A stretch of 64,000 nucleotides of DNA from Kiritimatiellia bacterium (GTDB taxonomy: Bacteria > Verrucomicrobiota > Kiritimatiellia > RFP12 > UBA1067), in the NCBI GenBank assembly GCA_017406465.1, contig JAFQYM010000017.1, positions 1 to 64,000 on the forward strand, written 5' to 3'. A program made the position numbers and the translations under genes. A model generated the notes under the pieces. The model ran no database searches, had not been told where the DNA came from, and worked only from the letters and a program-made list of their open reading frames with translations. How positions within the stretch are numbered: position 1 is the stretch's first letter; each line of letters begins with the position of its first letter. This document shows, piece by piece, positions 31,723 through 38,892 of this stretch.

Positions 31723-34203
31723 CTATCTCCACACCGGGATGAAGAGAAGGTCGACCTTCTTGCCCTTCTCGGGATCGTTCTCGTAGCGGAAGAAGCGCCA
31801 GAGGAAGGACGTCTTTGAATAGCCGTTCGTCTTCGAGTCGTAGGTGAAGCCAGGGAAGACATCGAGCGCGACATCTCCGTTCTCCTCCTCCCAGTCCCAG
31901 AGCTTCCAGATGACTTTGTGGCTCGTGTAGCTTGTGCCTTTCACCGTGTCCGCGCGATGCTCTCCGTTGTAGAGGAGCAGAAGAAGCGATGTATCGCCCT
32001 CCTCGCTGTCGGAGATCTTCTCGCGTGTCGCCGTGTCAAAGCAGACCTTCCGATTGCTCTCGTGGTTGAAGACGAGCTTGTTGCCAAGCTTGTGCCTTTC
32101 CGTCATTTCGTAGCGGTTCGTGGTGCCGTATGGAAGACAGCCATTGAAATGCCTGTCGTTATCAGAAACAAGGAAAGCCGTCCGCACGTCCTTTGCCCAT
32201 ACGTCGGTCGCCTGCAACCTCTGTTCGACAGTTCTGTCATATGCTTCCCTTGAAGAATTCCAGACACGATTCGTATATGTCGCCGTCCATATCTTGATGT
32301 CGTCGGGCAGCTTCTCCGCGTCCATCCATGCCGACTTTGAGCTGTAGCCGACATCCGCCTCCCTCTTGTAAAGCGGGAACAACCATCCGCCCTCCTTCTT
32401 GCCGGACCAGAGCCCAGCGAGCCCCGCCGCGAAATATGTGTTCGTGTATGACGAGCCGCCGCCGTTCCATCCGAATGGAATGGAGTAGAACGACTCTCCC
32501 GCCTCGCGGAGAAAGAGTGGAAGCGCCCAATTCGTCTTGTGCGAGCCAGAGGCATTTGACGATCCTCCGACGAGCCCCGCAAGCGTGAACCAGGTCTTGT
32601 CGCATGAATTCGTCTCCCAGTTCGCGCCAGAGAGAAGCGGCAAGGAGAAGAAGCCGCGAGTTCCCTTCTTCGCGTCGTCCCAATACGAATAGACCGGCGA
32701 GTTGAACTGCGCCTCGTCGCGGCAGTAGAGCGGGAAGAGCCACGACGCCTCGCCCGACTTCCCGTAAAGTGGAGTGATGAACGACTCCTTGTCGCGGTAG
32801 TAGAGGGGAATGAGCCAGTCGCTGCCGTCCTTCTTGTTGCGCCCGTAGAACGGAGTGATGTATGTGCGTTCCTCGCCGTCGAAGTAGACGGGGAAGAGCC
32901 AAGTGCGGCGCGGGTTGTGCCCGTAGAGGAGAGTGTAGAAGCTTTCGCGGTCCTTGTAGAAAAGCGGGAACACCCAGCTCGCGCCGCCTGTCGCGTCGTT
33001 CCAGACATGGCCGCCAAGCCCCATGAGAAGGTAGAGAAGCCGATCGCCGCTCTTGTGGTCGCGCTCGTAGCCGGAGAGAAGCGGGAGGGAAAACGCCCTG
33101 TCGATCTCGCCGTCCGACCCAAGCTGCCGCCAATAGGGAAGCGAGGCGAAAGTCCTCTTGTTGCGCCAGTAGAACGGCACAACCCAGTCGGCATCGCCGT
33201 CCTTGCCGCCGATCAGCGTCAGGAACTTCTCTTTGTCCTTGTAGTAGAGCGGCAGCGTCCAGTTGGCCTCGACCGTCTTGCCGTAGAGCGGAGTGAGCGT
33301 CAGGTGCTCGTCGTGGTAGAAGAGCGGGATAAGCCAGCTCGCATCCTTTGTCTTGCCGTAGAGCGGAGTCAGGAACTCGCCCTTGGCCTTGTCGTGTGAA
33401 TAGAGCGGGAAGAGCCACGACGCCTCGTAGTCGCCGTTCGTCGTCGAGTCCATTCCGGCGAGTCCGCAGAAATAGCGGCTCTTGACGTGGCTGCCTCCGC
33501 TGTAGCGGGAATACGGGATCGAGTATAAGTCGTCGTCGTCATAGAGATAGAACGGCAGGCAGCGATGGTTGGTGAATTTACCATCGCGGCGATTGAAGCC
33601 CGCGAGCCCGCAGAACGCCCAAAATTTGCTTTTCTCTTCGCTCCACGAGGAGCGCTCTCTCGACTCGTAGTAGTAGAGCGGCCAAATCGTGTTCCACAAG
33701 TCTCCACTCTTCTCCCACCCAGCCCAGCAAAGCGGGAAGACGCAGAAGCCGCCGTCATCGTCGTCGTCGTTGTCCCAGAAGATCGGGAATACTCCGGCGA
33801 ACTCCCTGTTCCACCACAGGGCAGGGAAGAGGCAGAAATATGGCTTGTCGCTATAGCTCTCTCCCCAGAAAAGCGGGAACACGCGATAGTCTCTGTGCTT
33901 TGTGTCGAACTGGCTTATCGGCCAAAAGAAGTTGAACTCGTCATAGTCGCCGCTGCCGCTCTGCTTGTACTGCGAGTAAAGCGGCCTAAGCGCGAGGTGG
34001 TCGTCACCCCACGAGATGAGCGGCCAGGCGAGCGAGCCGACGGGCTCGCGGTAGTACGCGACCGGCCACAGGTTGACGCGATCCTCGACCGCGCCAGTGA
34101 ACTTCACTTCGTTTCCTTCGTAGAACGGCGACGAAGAAAACTCCTTCATCTTACACCCGCCCAGCAGCATCACGCCGAGAACGGCAGTCATTATCTTTTT
34201 CAT
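31723..34203 (-). CDS. Large tandem-repeat lipoprotein (W-x-x-P-L-Y repeats)
   Basis: An 826-aa protein with a lipoprotein signal (MKKIMTAVLGVMLLGGC). From residue ~45 to ~640 it is built of about 16 degenerate units of 20-25 residues around W[LV][FI]PL[FY], often followed by YxDxE and then TPLYGK (for example ASWLIPLFYHDE, ANWTLPLYYKDK, SDWLIPLYYRDK, ASWLFPLYCRDE). The last ~180 residues are non-repetitive. Alternating aromatic beta-strands suggest a beta-solenoid, propeller or outer-membrane barrel. I know no named family. It ends the TetR-headed envelope cluster, behind an R1 inverted repeat. Confidence 0.8.
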   Translation of the reverse strand: MKKIMTAVLGVMLLGGCKMKEFSSSPFYEGNEVKFTGAVEDRVNLWPVAYYREPVGSLAWPLISWGDDHLALRPLYSQYKQSGSGDYDEFNFFWPISQFDTKHRDYRVFPLFWGESYSDKPYFCLFPALWWNREFAGVFPIFWDNDDDDDGGFCVFPLCWAGWEKSGDLWNTIWPLYYYESRERSSWSEEKSKFWAFCGLAGFNRRDGKFTNHRCLPFYLYDDDDLYSIPYSRYSGGSHVKSRYFCGLAGMDSTTNGDYEASWLFPLYSHDKAKGEFLTPLYGKTKDASWLIPLFYHDEHLTLTPLYGKTVEANWTLPLYYKDKEKFLTLIGGKDGDADWVVPFYWRNKRTFASLPYWRQLGSDGEIDRAFSLPLLSGYERDHKSGDRLLYLLMGLGGHVWNDATGGASWVFPLFYKDRESFYTLLYGHNPRRTWLFPVYFDGEERTYITPFYGRNKKDGSDWLIPLYYRDKESFITPLYGKSGEASWLFPLYCRDEAQFNSPVYSYWDDAKKGTRGFFSLPLLSGANWETNSCDKTWFTLAGLVGGSSNASGSHKTNWALPLFLREAGESFYSIPFGWNGGGSSYTNTYFAAGLAGLWSGKKEGGWLFPLYKREADVGYSSKSAWMDAEKLPDDIKIWTATYTNRVWNSSREAYDRTVEQRLQATDVWAKDVRTAFLVSDNDRHFNGCLPYGTTNRYEMTERHKLGNKLVFNHESNRKVCFDTATREKISDSEEGDTSLLLLLYNGEHRADTVKGTSYTSHKVIWKLWDWEEENGDVALDVFPGFTYDSKTNGYSKTSFLWRFFRYENDPEKGKKVDLLFIPVWR

Positions 34204-34233
34204 GTTTTTCTCCCTTCCTTTAAGCTTTTTGTT

Positions 34234-34310
34234 TTAGACAGGATTTACAGGATTGACAGGATTGAGAACCTTTCCCGCAATCCTGTTAATCTTGTTAATC
34301 CTGTCTAAAA
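34234..34310. repeat. R1 repeats in inverted pair (long hairpin)
   Basis: One copy in each orientation (34234-34263 and 34279-34310) separated by ~15 nt, so the pair can fold into a ~30-bp imperfect stem. The outer copy supplies the last codons (FRQD) and the stop of the alpha/beta hydrolase gene. Confidence 0.75.
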
Positions 34311-35116
34311 CCTTCCCTGATTCCGTTTTCCATAAAATCGACAATGAGTTCGCGGTAGCGGTTCTCGCCCAAGCTGATGGGCAGGAGATTATGATAGCCG
34401 CAATCGACCGATACAAAGTGCTTCGGATCTTTGGCGAGCTCGAAGAGCGCCTTGCCCTGGTTGTAGGGGATGACGTTGTCCTTTGTGCCGTGCATGATAA
34501 GCAAAGGACATTTCACGTCGGCTATGCGCTTCAAGTTCGGGAATGGATCAACCGGCAGCAGGCGCACACGAGTGACGACGCGCGGCGCAGAGAGAAACGG
34601 CGCCTCAAGAATCAGTCCGCCAACAGGCTTCGTCGCCGCAAGCTCGGTCGCAGGTCCAGAGCCAATCGAAAATCCGTCGACAATGATGTCCTCGGGCTTG
34701 AAGCCACGCGTCTCGACAAGCCAGTCGTAAAGGCGGTGAACGTTGCGGTAGCATCCCTCCTCGGTCGGGCTTCCATCGGAGAGTCCGTAGCCTGGGTAGT
34801 CAACCGCCGCAATGGTGTACCCCTGCTCCGCAAGATCTTTGAGCGCCCAGAGGGTTCCCATCATGTCCTCGGCATTGCCATGGCAGCGAATGAGCGCCTT
34901 CGTGCCGTGCTCTGGGCCGTGCACAACCGCTGCGATTCTGACGCCGTTCGTTCCGATGTCGACAAAGCCTGGTGACTTTTCGTCGTAACCGTCCCGGGCG
35001 AACTCGGGATGGAACATAATCGTGTTGATGCACCCCGTGCCGACTACGAACCCAAGCACGATCACGAGAATGACGATCCTCAACAGCGATTTCAGTAGTT
35101 TCTTAATCATAGCCAT
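34295..35116 (-). CDS. Membrane-anchored alpha/beta hydrolase (BEM46-like)
   Basis: A 273-aa protein with an N-terminal membrane anchor (IVILVIVLGFVVGTGC, possibly a lipoprotein Cys). The hydrolase core has the oxyanion-region RCHGNAED, a nucleophile elbow VDGFSIGSG, Asp in MHGTKDNVIP and His in GYHNLLP, matching BEM46/YpfH-like serine hydrolases. Substrate unknown; envelope location suggests lipid or ester turnover. The final residues FRQD and the stop are encoded by an R1 repeat. GGGAG lies 6 nt before the ATG. An R1 copy separates it from the gene at 35182. Confidence 0.82.
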   Translation of the reverse strand: MAMIKKLLKSLLRIVILVIVLGFVVGTGCINTIMFHPEFARDGYDEKSPGFVDIGTNGVRIAAVVHGPEHGTKALIRCHGNAEDMMGTLWALKDLAEQGYTIAAVDYPGYGLSDGSPTEEGCYRNVHRLYDWLVETRGFKPEDIIVDGFSIGSGPATELAATKPVGGLILEAPFLSAPRVVTRVRLLPVDPFPNLKRIADVKCPLLIMHGTKDNVIPYNQGKALFELAKDPKHFVSVDCGYHNLLPISLGENRYRELIVDFMENGIREGFRQD

Positions 35117-35153
35117 TAGTCGCTCCCTTCGGTTTAGGCAAGCTTTACGTTTT

Positions 35154-35186
35154 TTAGACAGGATTTACAGGATTGACAGGATTAAG
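35154..35186. repeat. R1 repeat supplying a stop codon
   Basis: In plus orientation TTAGACAGGATTTACAGGAT then TGACAGGATTAAGAA. On the minus strand its TAA terminates the gene at 35182. Confidence 0.75.
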
Positions 35187-35985
35187 AATTTTTCCTTTTC
35201 CCATTATTCTGTTTCTCATCAACGTTCCGCAACTCGCGTTCCGTCGGCGCTTTGCGCTCCGCAACGCCGCACGAGACAATTCGCGCAACCGCGGCCGGCG
35301 AGAGAACCGCCCGTTCAGCTTCGTTCAGTTCAGGGGCGAAGAAGGTTCGCACGCTCTTTTCGTCCGCATTCAGCGCAAACGCCTCGAGTTCAGCCGCGAC
35401 CGCCGGATGTTCCTTAGCAAGCGAGACTGACGACCATTGCGCCGCACGCGCAGTCAGATCGACCACGCACGGCTCGTCGGGAACCGTCATTCCGCCACGT
35501 CGAATCACGCGGCGCGGCGCTTCCGCTTCGCCAGTCGCCAAGAAGTAGCCCCACAGGAAATCAAGGATTCCCGGCGCATAGTCCGTCAAATCCGGCGGCA
35601 CCATGTCGCCAAGGGCCTTTCCGTCCAAGGCCGCGCCGATGGCGTATGCAATCTCCTTGCCCCCTCGCTTCTTCGCCGCTTCCCATTCCGCCCGATGCGT
35701 CGCCAGCGACGACTTTGCCGCGCCGAAATAGAACCCCATGACCGGCGGGATGCCGCCAGGCTTCATCTTGCCGATCTTCTTGACCGTCGGCAACACGGCA
35801 ATGGCCGATTCTACATCGTTTGAGCGATAGTAGTCTTTGAAAAGCGAATCAACCTTCTCCATTTCGGCCTGCGTCGGCTTTGACTCGAACAGCCCAAGAA
35901 AAGCAAAGGCTTCTCCTGGCATCAGCGCCATTACCGCAATCGCCGCGCCCGCGACGATCCGCACAAGTATCTTTTGTGTATTCAT
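35182..35985 (-). CDS. Hypothetical secreted protein
   Basis: A 267-aa protein with a signal peptide (MNTQKILVRIVAGAAIAVMA, cleavage near EAFA). The rest is helical, with no recognised family; a Gly/Pro stretch (KMKPGGIPPVMGFYFGAAKS) stands out. The head MNTQK..VRIVAG is shared with the lipoproteins at 35982 and 37174 and with the micro-ORFs at 37082 and 37803. AAAGGAGG precedes ATG 35985, and the start overlaps the upstream stop (ATGA). The stop codon is provided by an R1 repeat. Confidence 0.65.
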   Translation of the reverse strand: MNTQKILVRIVAGAAIAVMALMPGEAFAFLGLFESKPTQAEMEKVDSLFKDYYRSNDVESAIAVLPTVKKIGKMKPGGIPPVMGFYFGAAKSSLATHRAEWEAAKKRGGKEIAYAIGAALDGKALGDMVPPDLTDYAPGILDFLWGYFLATGEAEAPRRVIRRGGMTVPDEPCVVDLTARAAQWSSVSLAKEHPAVAAELEAFALNADEKSVRTFFAPELNEAERAVLSPAAVARIVSCGVAERKAPTERELRNVDEKQNNGKRKNS

Positions 35986-36710
35986 TTCGATTCCTCCTTT
36001 GCTTCTCCTTTCGCGTTGAGATTGTCCAGACTTGTCAGATAGCATTCCCCGACAAAGTCAGCGCTCTTCTTGATTGTCGCAAACTCACCCCATTTCCCGC
36101 CTTGCTTCGCAAGCGGTGTAAAATAGACGTTCTTCCTATCTGACGCAAATTCGTCGAACCCAACGTGTGGCGGCGAGATGCGAACAATGTGACGCCCTGG
36201 CTCCGAGAAACTAATGTCGCCGCCAAGGGGTGGTCCTTCCACGGAAAGCGTCAAATTCCCTCTCTTGAGATCGACGATCAGCAGTTGATCGTGCGCTGGA
36301 TCATAGTCATACAAATCCACTTTGCCCTTCCATTTGATTACACCCTCCTCCATCGTCAGGCAGCCGTCTTCATGCAGGAATATACTTGCCGGGAGGTTGT
36401 ATGGCAGAAACAGCGCATCATTTACCAAAGCAACGCCACACTCCAACGCGGCAATAGGTGTAAAACATAAATACCCTAAAGTCACATCATACCATTTCGC
36501 ATCAGGCGAGAAACTAATTATGCCAACAGAATCCGGTTCGTGCGACGTGGCAACTGCATCCTTGACGACTCTTTGCACCGTTGGAAATGGAAGCGGGTTG
36601 ACCTCCGACGAGAAATTGTTTAATTGCGCCGGTATGTTCATACAGCCCGCAAAGCACCCCGCTATCACAGCTACCGCGACAATCCGCGCAAATACCTTTC
36701 GAGTATTCAT
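35982..36710 (-). CDS. YceK/YidQ-like lipoprotein
   Basis: A 242-aa lipoprotein (MNTRKVFARIVAVAVIAGCF, lipid Cys at FAGC). Around residue 75-110 the segment LECGVALVNDALFLPYNLPA resembles the conserved D-x-[LF]-[LF]-L-P core of YceK/YidQ-type small lipoproteins. A C-terminal extension of ~120 residues has a beta-rich pattern. Function unknown. It overlaps the following gene by 4 nt and lies 27 nt after the gene at 36738, inside the envelope cluster. Confidence 0.65.
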   Translation of the reverse strand: MNTRKVFARIVAVAVIAGCFAGCMNIPAQLNNFSSEVNPLPFPTVQRVVKDAVATSHEPDSVGIISFSPDAKWYDVTLGYLCFTPIAALECGVALVNDALFLPYNLPASIFLHEDGCLTMEEGVIKWKGKVDLYDYDPAHDQLLIVDLKRGNLTLSVEGPPLGGDISFSEPGRHIVRISPPHVGFDEFASDRKNVYFTPLAKQGGKWGEFATIKKSADFVGECYLTSLDNLNAKGEAKEESK

Positions 36711-36737
36711 GAGTCAGTTCCTTTCTTGAAGTACGAT

Positions 36738-37085
36738 TCAATCATAGCTATTGCAAAACCAGGCAAAGCCATACATTGAAAGCAGCAACATTACAATATA
36801 GAAAGCAAAGGCCGTCCATCGCGCTCGTCGTTCATCCACCATCAGGAACACAAGCCCGACGGCGATGTACAAAATGTAGGAAACAACGAATAAGAGCAAC
36901 CGCCACTCACCCGTGACATACCATCCCACAACATCATAGAGCGCACCTATGACAGCCCACGCCGTAAAATATGGCAAGAACAGAATGCTCACGGCGGCAA
37001 AACCTAACGCCTTCGGCCATTCGCCAAGCAATAACAACACCCCTGAAATGTAGGAGGCCGCAAGCAACATCAGAAACTTCTTCAT
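36738..37085 (-). CDS. Four-helix inner-membrane protein
   Basis: A 115-aa hydrophobic protein with about four membrane spans (FLMLLAASYISGVLLLL, LGFAAVSILFLPYFTAWAVI, LLLFVVSYILYIAVGLVFLM, AFAFYIVMLLLSMYGFAWF). No family recognised. Its ATG overlaps the stop of the 31-aa repeat-encoded ORF upstream (ATGA), and AAAGGAG from the R1 repeat serves as ribosome site. Translation is thus tied to that micro-ORF. Confidence 0.7.
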   Translation of the reverse strand: MKKFLMLLAASYISGVLLLLGEWPKALGFAAVSILFLPYFTAWAVIGALYDVVGWYVTGEWRLLLFVVSYILYIAVGLVFLMVDERRARWTAFAFYIVMLLLSMYGFAWFCNSYD

Positions 37086-37177
37086 GCTTCCGCTCCTTTC
37101 TTAATCCTGTTAGTCTTGTTAATTCTGTCCAAAAACCTTCCCGCGACGGACAGCGCAAATGTCTTTCGCATATTCAT
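37082..37177 (-). CDS. 31-aa repeat-encoded microprotein A
   Basis: ORF of 31 codons: a head MNMRKTFALSVAG followed by RFLDRINKTNRI and KKGAEA, the second part being the translated R1 repeat. Its ATG overlaps the stop of the lipoprotein at 37174 (ATGA), and its stop overlaps the ATG of the membrane protein at 37085 (ATGA), so it is coupled on both sides. A second ORF at 37803 has the same length and 21 of 31 identical residues. It may be a leader peptide, an inner-membrane microprotein, or a scar of gene truncation. Confidence 0.5.
   Translation of the reverse strand: MNMRKTFALSVAGRFLDRINKTNRIKKGAEA
37100..37135 (-). repeat. R1 repeat within microORF A
   Basis: A diverged R1 copy (GACAGAATTAACAAGACTAA then CAGGATTAAG) read in frame by the 31-aa ORF. 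Confidence 0.75.
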
Positions 37178-37629
37178 TTCGCTTCCTCCGCTTCTACCTT
37201 ATCCGCAGTCTTTCCCAAATACTCGTCGCGTCGATAAAAGTCAACTGGCAGACAAAGCGTATCCCAGACAGGCGCAAGGACCAACGCCTCTCCCGCCCAC
37301 ACTACCGCGCCAGCCGGAGCAAAGACGAGTGGAGTCAACGGCCAATCATCTGCGTCCGCAGTTAGAAACCCTGCGAAGAACAGCATCACGCCCGCAGACG
37401 GCGGCAAACATGTCTGACCTTTCATGTCCTTGTCGGGAATGGCGATGGAAAAAGGCAAAGGCATATATGTGGAATCGCCTATCTCGCAATGGTATTCATC
37501 CAACTTCTGGAATGTCATTGTCTTTGTTGCAACATAATACTCGCCAGTGCGCTCTATGGAACAGCAACCAACCGAGCTGAGCATCGCCGCTCCCGCGACA
37601 ACCCGCGCAAACATCTTTCGCGTATTCAT
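37174..37629 (-). CDS. YceK/YidQ-like lipoprotein
   Basis: A 151-aa lipoprotein (MNTRKMFARVVAGAAMLSSV, lipid Cys at GCC). The C-terminal part AGEALVLAPVWDTLCLPVDF carries the YceK/YidQ-type core. The family comprises small envelope lipoproteins of unknown role. The gene shares its first codons with microprotein A, whose ATG overlaps this stop. A 49-aa ORF ends 27 nt upstream. Confidence 0.72.
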   Translation of the reverse strand: MNTRKMFARVVAGAAMLSSVGCCSIERTGEYYVATKTMTFQKLDEYHCEIGDSTYMPLPFSIAIPDKDMKGQTCLPPSAGVMLFFAGFLTADADDWPLTPLVFAPAGAVVWAGEALVLAPVWDTLCLPVDFYRRDEYLGKTADKVEAEEAK

Positions 37630-37656
37630 GAGTTCTTTTCTTTCAATTGCATTTTG

Positions 37657-37806
37657 TCAAGGCAGAATAGATAGAAAAATGTCAACAATCCTCCAAAACC
37701 AACGCACCAAATCACGGACAATTTCACAGAACAAATCCAGCACATTATAAAGACACTTGCTTAAACGAGATTTCTTCGCTGAATGGTTTTCCACTTTCTC
37801 CTTCAC
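37657..37806 (-). CDS. 49-aa amphipathic/membrane small protein
   Basis: A GTG-started ORF with a good AAAGGAG 7 nt upstream. It has a basic N-terminus (MKEKVENHSAKKSRLSK) and then a long hydrophobic or amphipathic helix (IVRDLVRWFWRIVDIFLSIL) to the end. Its GTG overlaps the stop of microprotein B (GTGA). No family recognised; by composition it should sit on or in a membrane. A peptide toxin is one possibility, but there is no antitoxin signal. Confidence 0.5.
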   Translation of the reverse strand: MKEKVENHSAKKSRLSKCLYNVLDLFCEIVRDLVRWFWRIVDIFLSILP

Positions 37807-37898
37807 GCTCCCGCTCCTTTCGTAATCCTGTAAATCCTGTTAATCCTGTCTAAAAACCTTCCCGCGACGGCCCACATAAATATCATCCGCATATTCAT
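37803..37898 (-). CDS. 31-aa repeat-encoded microprotein B
   Basis: Head MNMRMIFMWAVAG plus repeat-encoded RFLDRINRIYRI and TKGAGA, 31 aa. It matches microprotein A in length, join point and tail. An upstream GGAATCGAA stretch serves as ribosome site, and its stop overlaps the GTG of the 49-aa ORF. Conservation of two such ORFs with the same junction argues against chance, though both may descend from one duplication. Confidence 0.5.
   Translation of the reverse strand: MNMRMIFMWAVAGRFLDRINRIYRITKGAGA
37822..37857 (-). repeat. R1 repeat within microORF B
   Basis: TTTTTAGACAGGATTAACAG then GATTTACAGGATTACG, read in frame by the 31-aa ORF. Confidence 0.8.
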
Positions 37899-37915
37899 TT
37901 CGATTCCTTCTTTCC

Positions 37916-37945
37916 GCTTTGTGCTCTTTGTGTTCTTCGTGGCAA
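37916..37945 (-). repeat. R2 repeat variant (CACAAAGA type)
   Basis: On the minus strand CACGAAGAACACAAAGAGCA then CAAAGCGG. It is located between the lipoprotein stop at 37970 and microORF B, ending ~18 nt before its ATG. Confidence 0.65.
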
Positions 37946-37969
37946 ATCTCGCACTGTTGAAGTCTTCAG

Positions 37970-38809
37970 TTAGTCCCTTTGCCCGTTGGCTTCCTTTTCG
38001 CGTTTCTCTTGGCGCATCTTGAGAAGCCAATCGATCTCTGCTCTCATGATATCGGCATCCCGGAGAACCATCAGTTGTTCGTCGCTGAACTTCACATTGT
38101 CTTTTCCCTCCGACGCTGAGCTAATGGAATACTCAATTTTATGAGGAATTACCTGAAACATAGGCACCTTTGTTGCTTCCTTAATCTCGACCAGCCCCTT
38201 AGCCAACATATCCAGAGATTCACGCTCGCAAGATTTCTCGTACACGGACCCAACTATGCCCTGGAACTGATACATAGTTCTCCAATCAATGTCTGATTGC
38301 CCTTTTAGCCACGATCTGAGAATCGAGAGAATAGCCGACACTTGCTTATCTGACAAGTTCTTCAAGTCTGATTTCTCTGAAAGCCATCGGTTTAGATAAT
38401 ATAGCTTATCACACGCCCGCGATTCCCAATATTCCGAATCTGCAAGCGTTGCATCAAGATCTGATTCCAGTCGACGCCGCACATCCTGGTAATTCGCCTC
38501 CTCAATCTGCGAAAGCGCGTTGTCGAGAAAGTCGATAGGCAGCATGACGGTGTCAAACGCTGGCGCAACGACGCAACGTTCTGCAAGAGTTGCAACAGCA
38601 CCGGCAGGAATCAGCGTGACCCAGCCGACAACAGGTATCACTGCCCCCGTCAGCATCATAGCGTCGCCCGCTGTTTTGAAACTTTTTCCTCCAGACCAAA
38701 GATCTTTCGTCGAGGCATAATATTTCCCTTCCCGGTCAACAAACATGTAGCACCCCTGCTGCGACAGACACACTGCCGCAAAAACAATCGCCGTCATTAT
38801 CTTTTTCAT
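37970..38809 (-). CDS. YceK/YidQ-like lipoprotein with helical domain
   Basis: A 279-aa lipoprotein (MKKIMTAIVFAAVCLSQQGC). Residues ~45-100 include ERCVVAPAFDTVMLPIDFL, the YceK/YidQ core, followed by a ~180-residue charged helical region ending in EKREKEANGQRD. ATG 38809 has AAAGGAG upstream; an in-frame TTG nine codons earlier lies in an R1 repeat. It is the next gene after the transporter/acyltransferase fusion, separated by abutting R2 and R1 repeats. Function unknown. Confidence 0.68.
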   Translation of the reverse strand: MKKIMTAIVFAAVCLSQQGCYMFVDREGKYYASTKDLWSGGKSFKTAGDAMMLTGAVIPVVGWVTLIPAGAVATLAERCVVAPAFDTVMLPIDFLDNALSQIEEANYQDVRRRLESDLDATLADSEYWESRACDKLYYLNRWLSEKSDLKNLSDKQVSAILSILRSWLKGQSDIDWRTMYQFQGIVGSVYEKSCERESLDMLAKGLVEIKEATKVPMFQVIPHKIEYSISSASEGKDNVKFSDEQLMVLRDADIMRAEIDWLLKMRQEKREKEANGQRD

Positions 38810-38823
38810 AATCTTCTCCTTTC

Positions 38824-38890
38824 CCAATCCTGTCAATCTTGTTAATCCTGTCTAAAAACACTTTGCGTCCTTTGCGTTCTTTGCGGCTAA
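38824..38890 (-). repeat. Abutting R2 and R1 repeats filling an intergenic gap
   Basis: Starting at the base after the stop of the gene at 38893, an R2 copy (TTTTAGCCGCAAAGAACGCA, 38861-38890) runs into an R1 copy (38824-38859), which ends at the ribosome site of the next gene. The repeats make up essentially the whole intergenic region. Confidence 0.82.
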
Positions 38891-38892
38891 AA

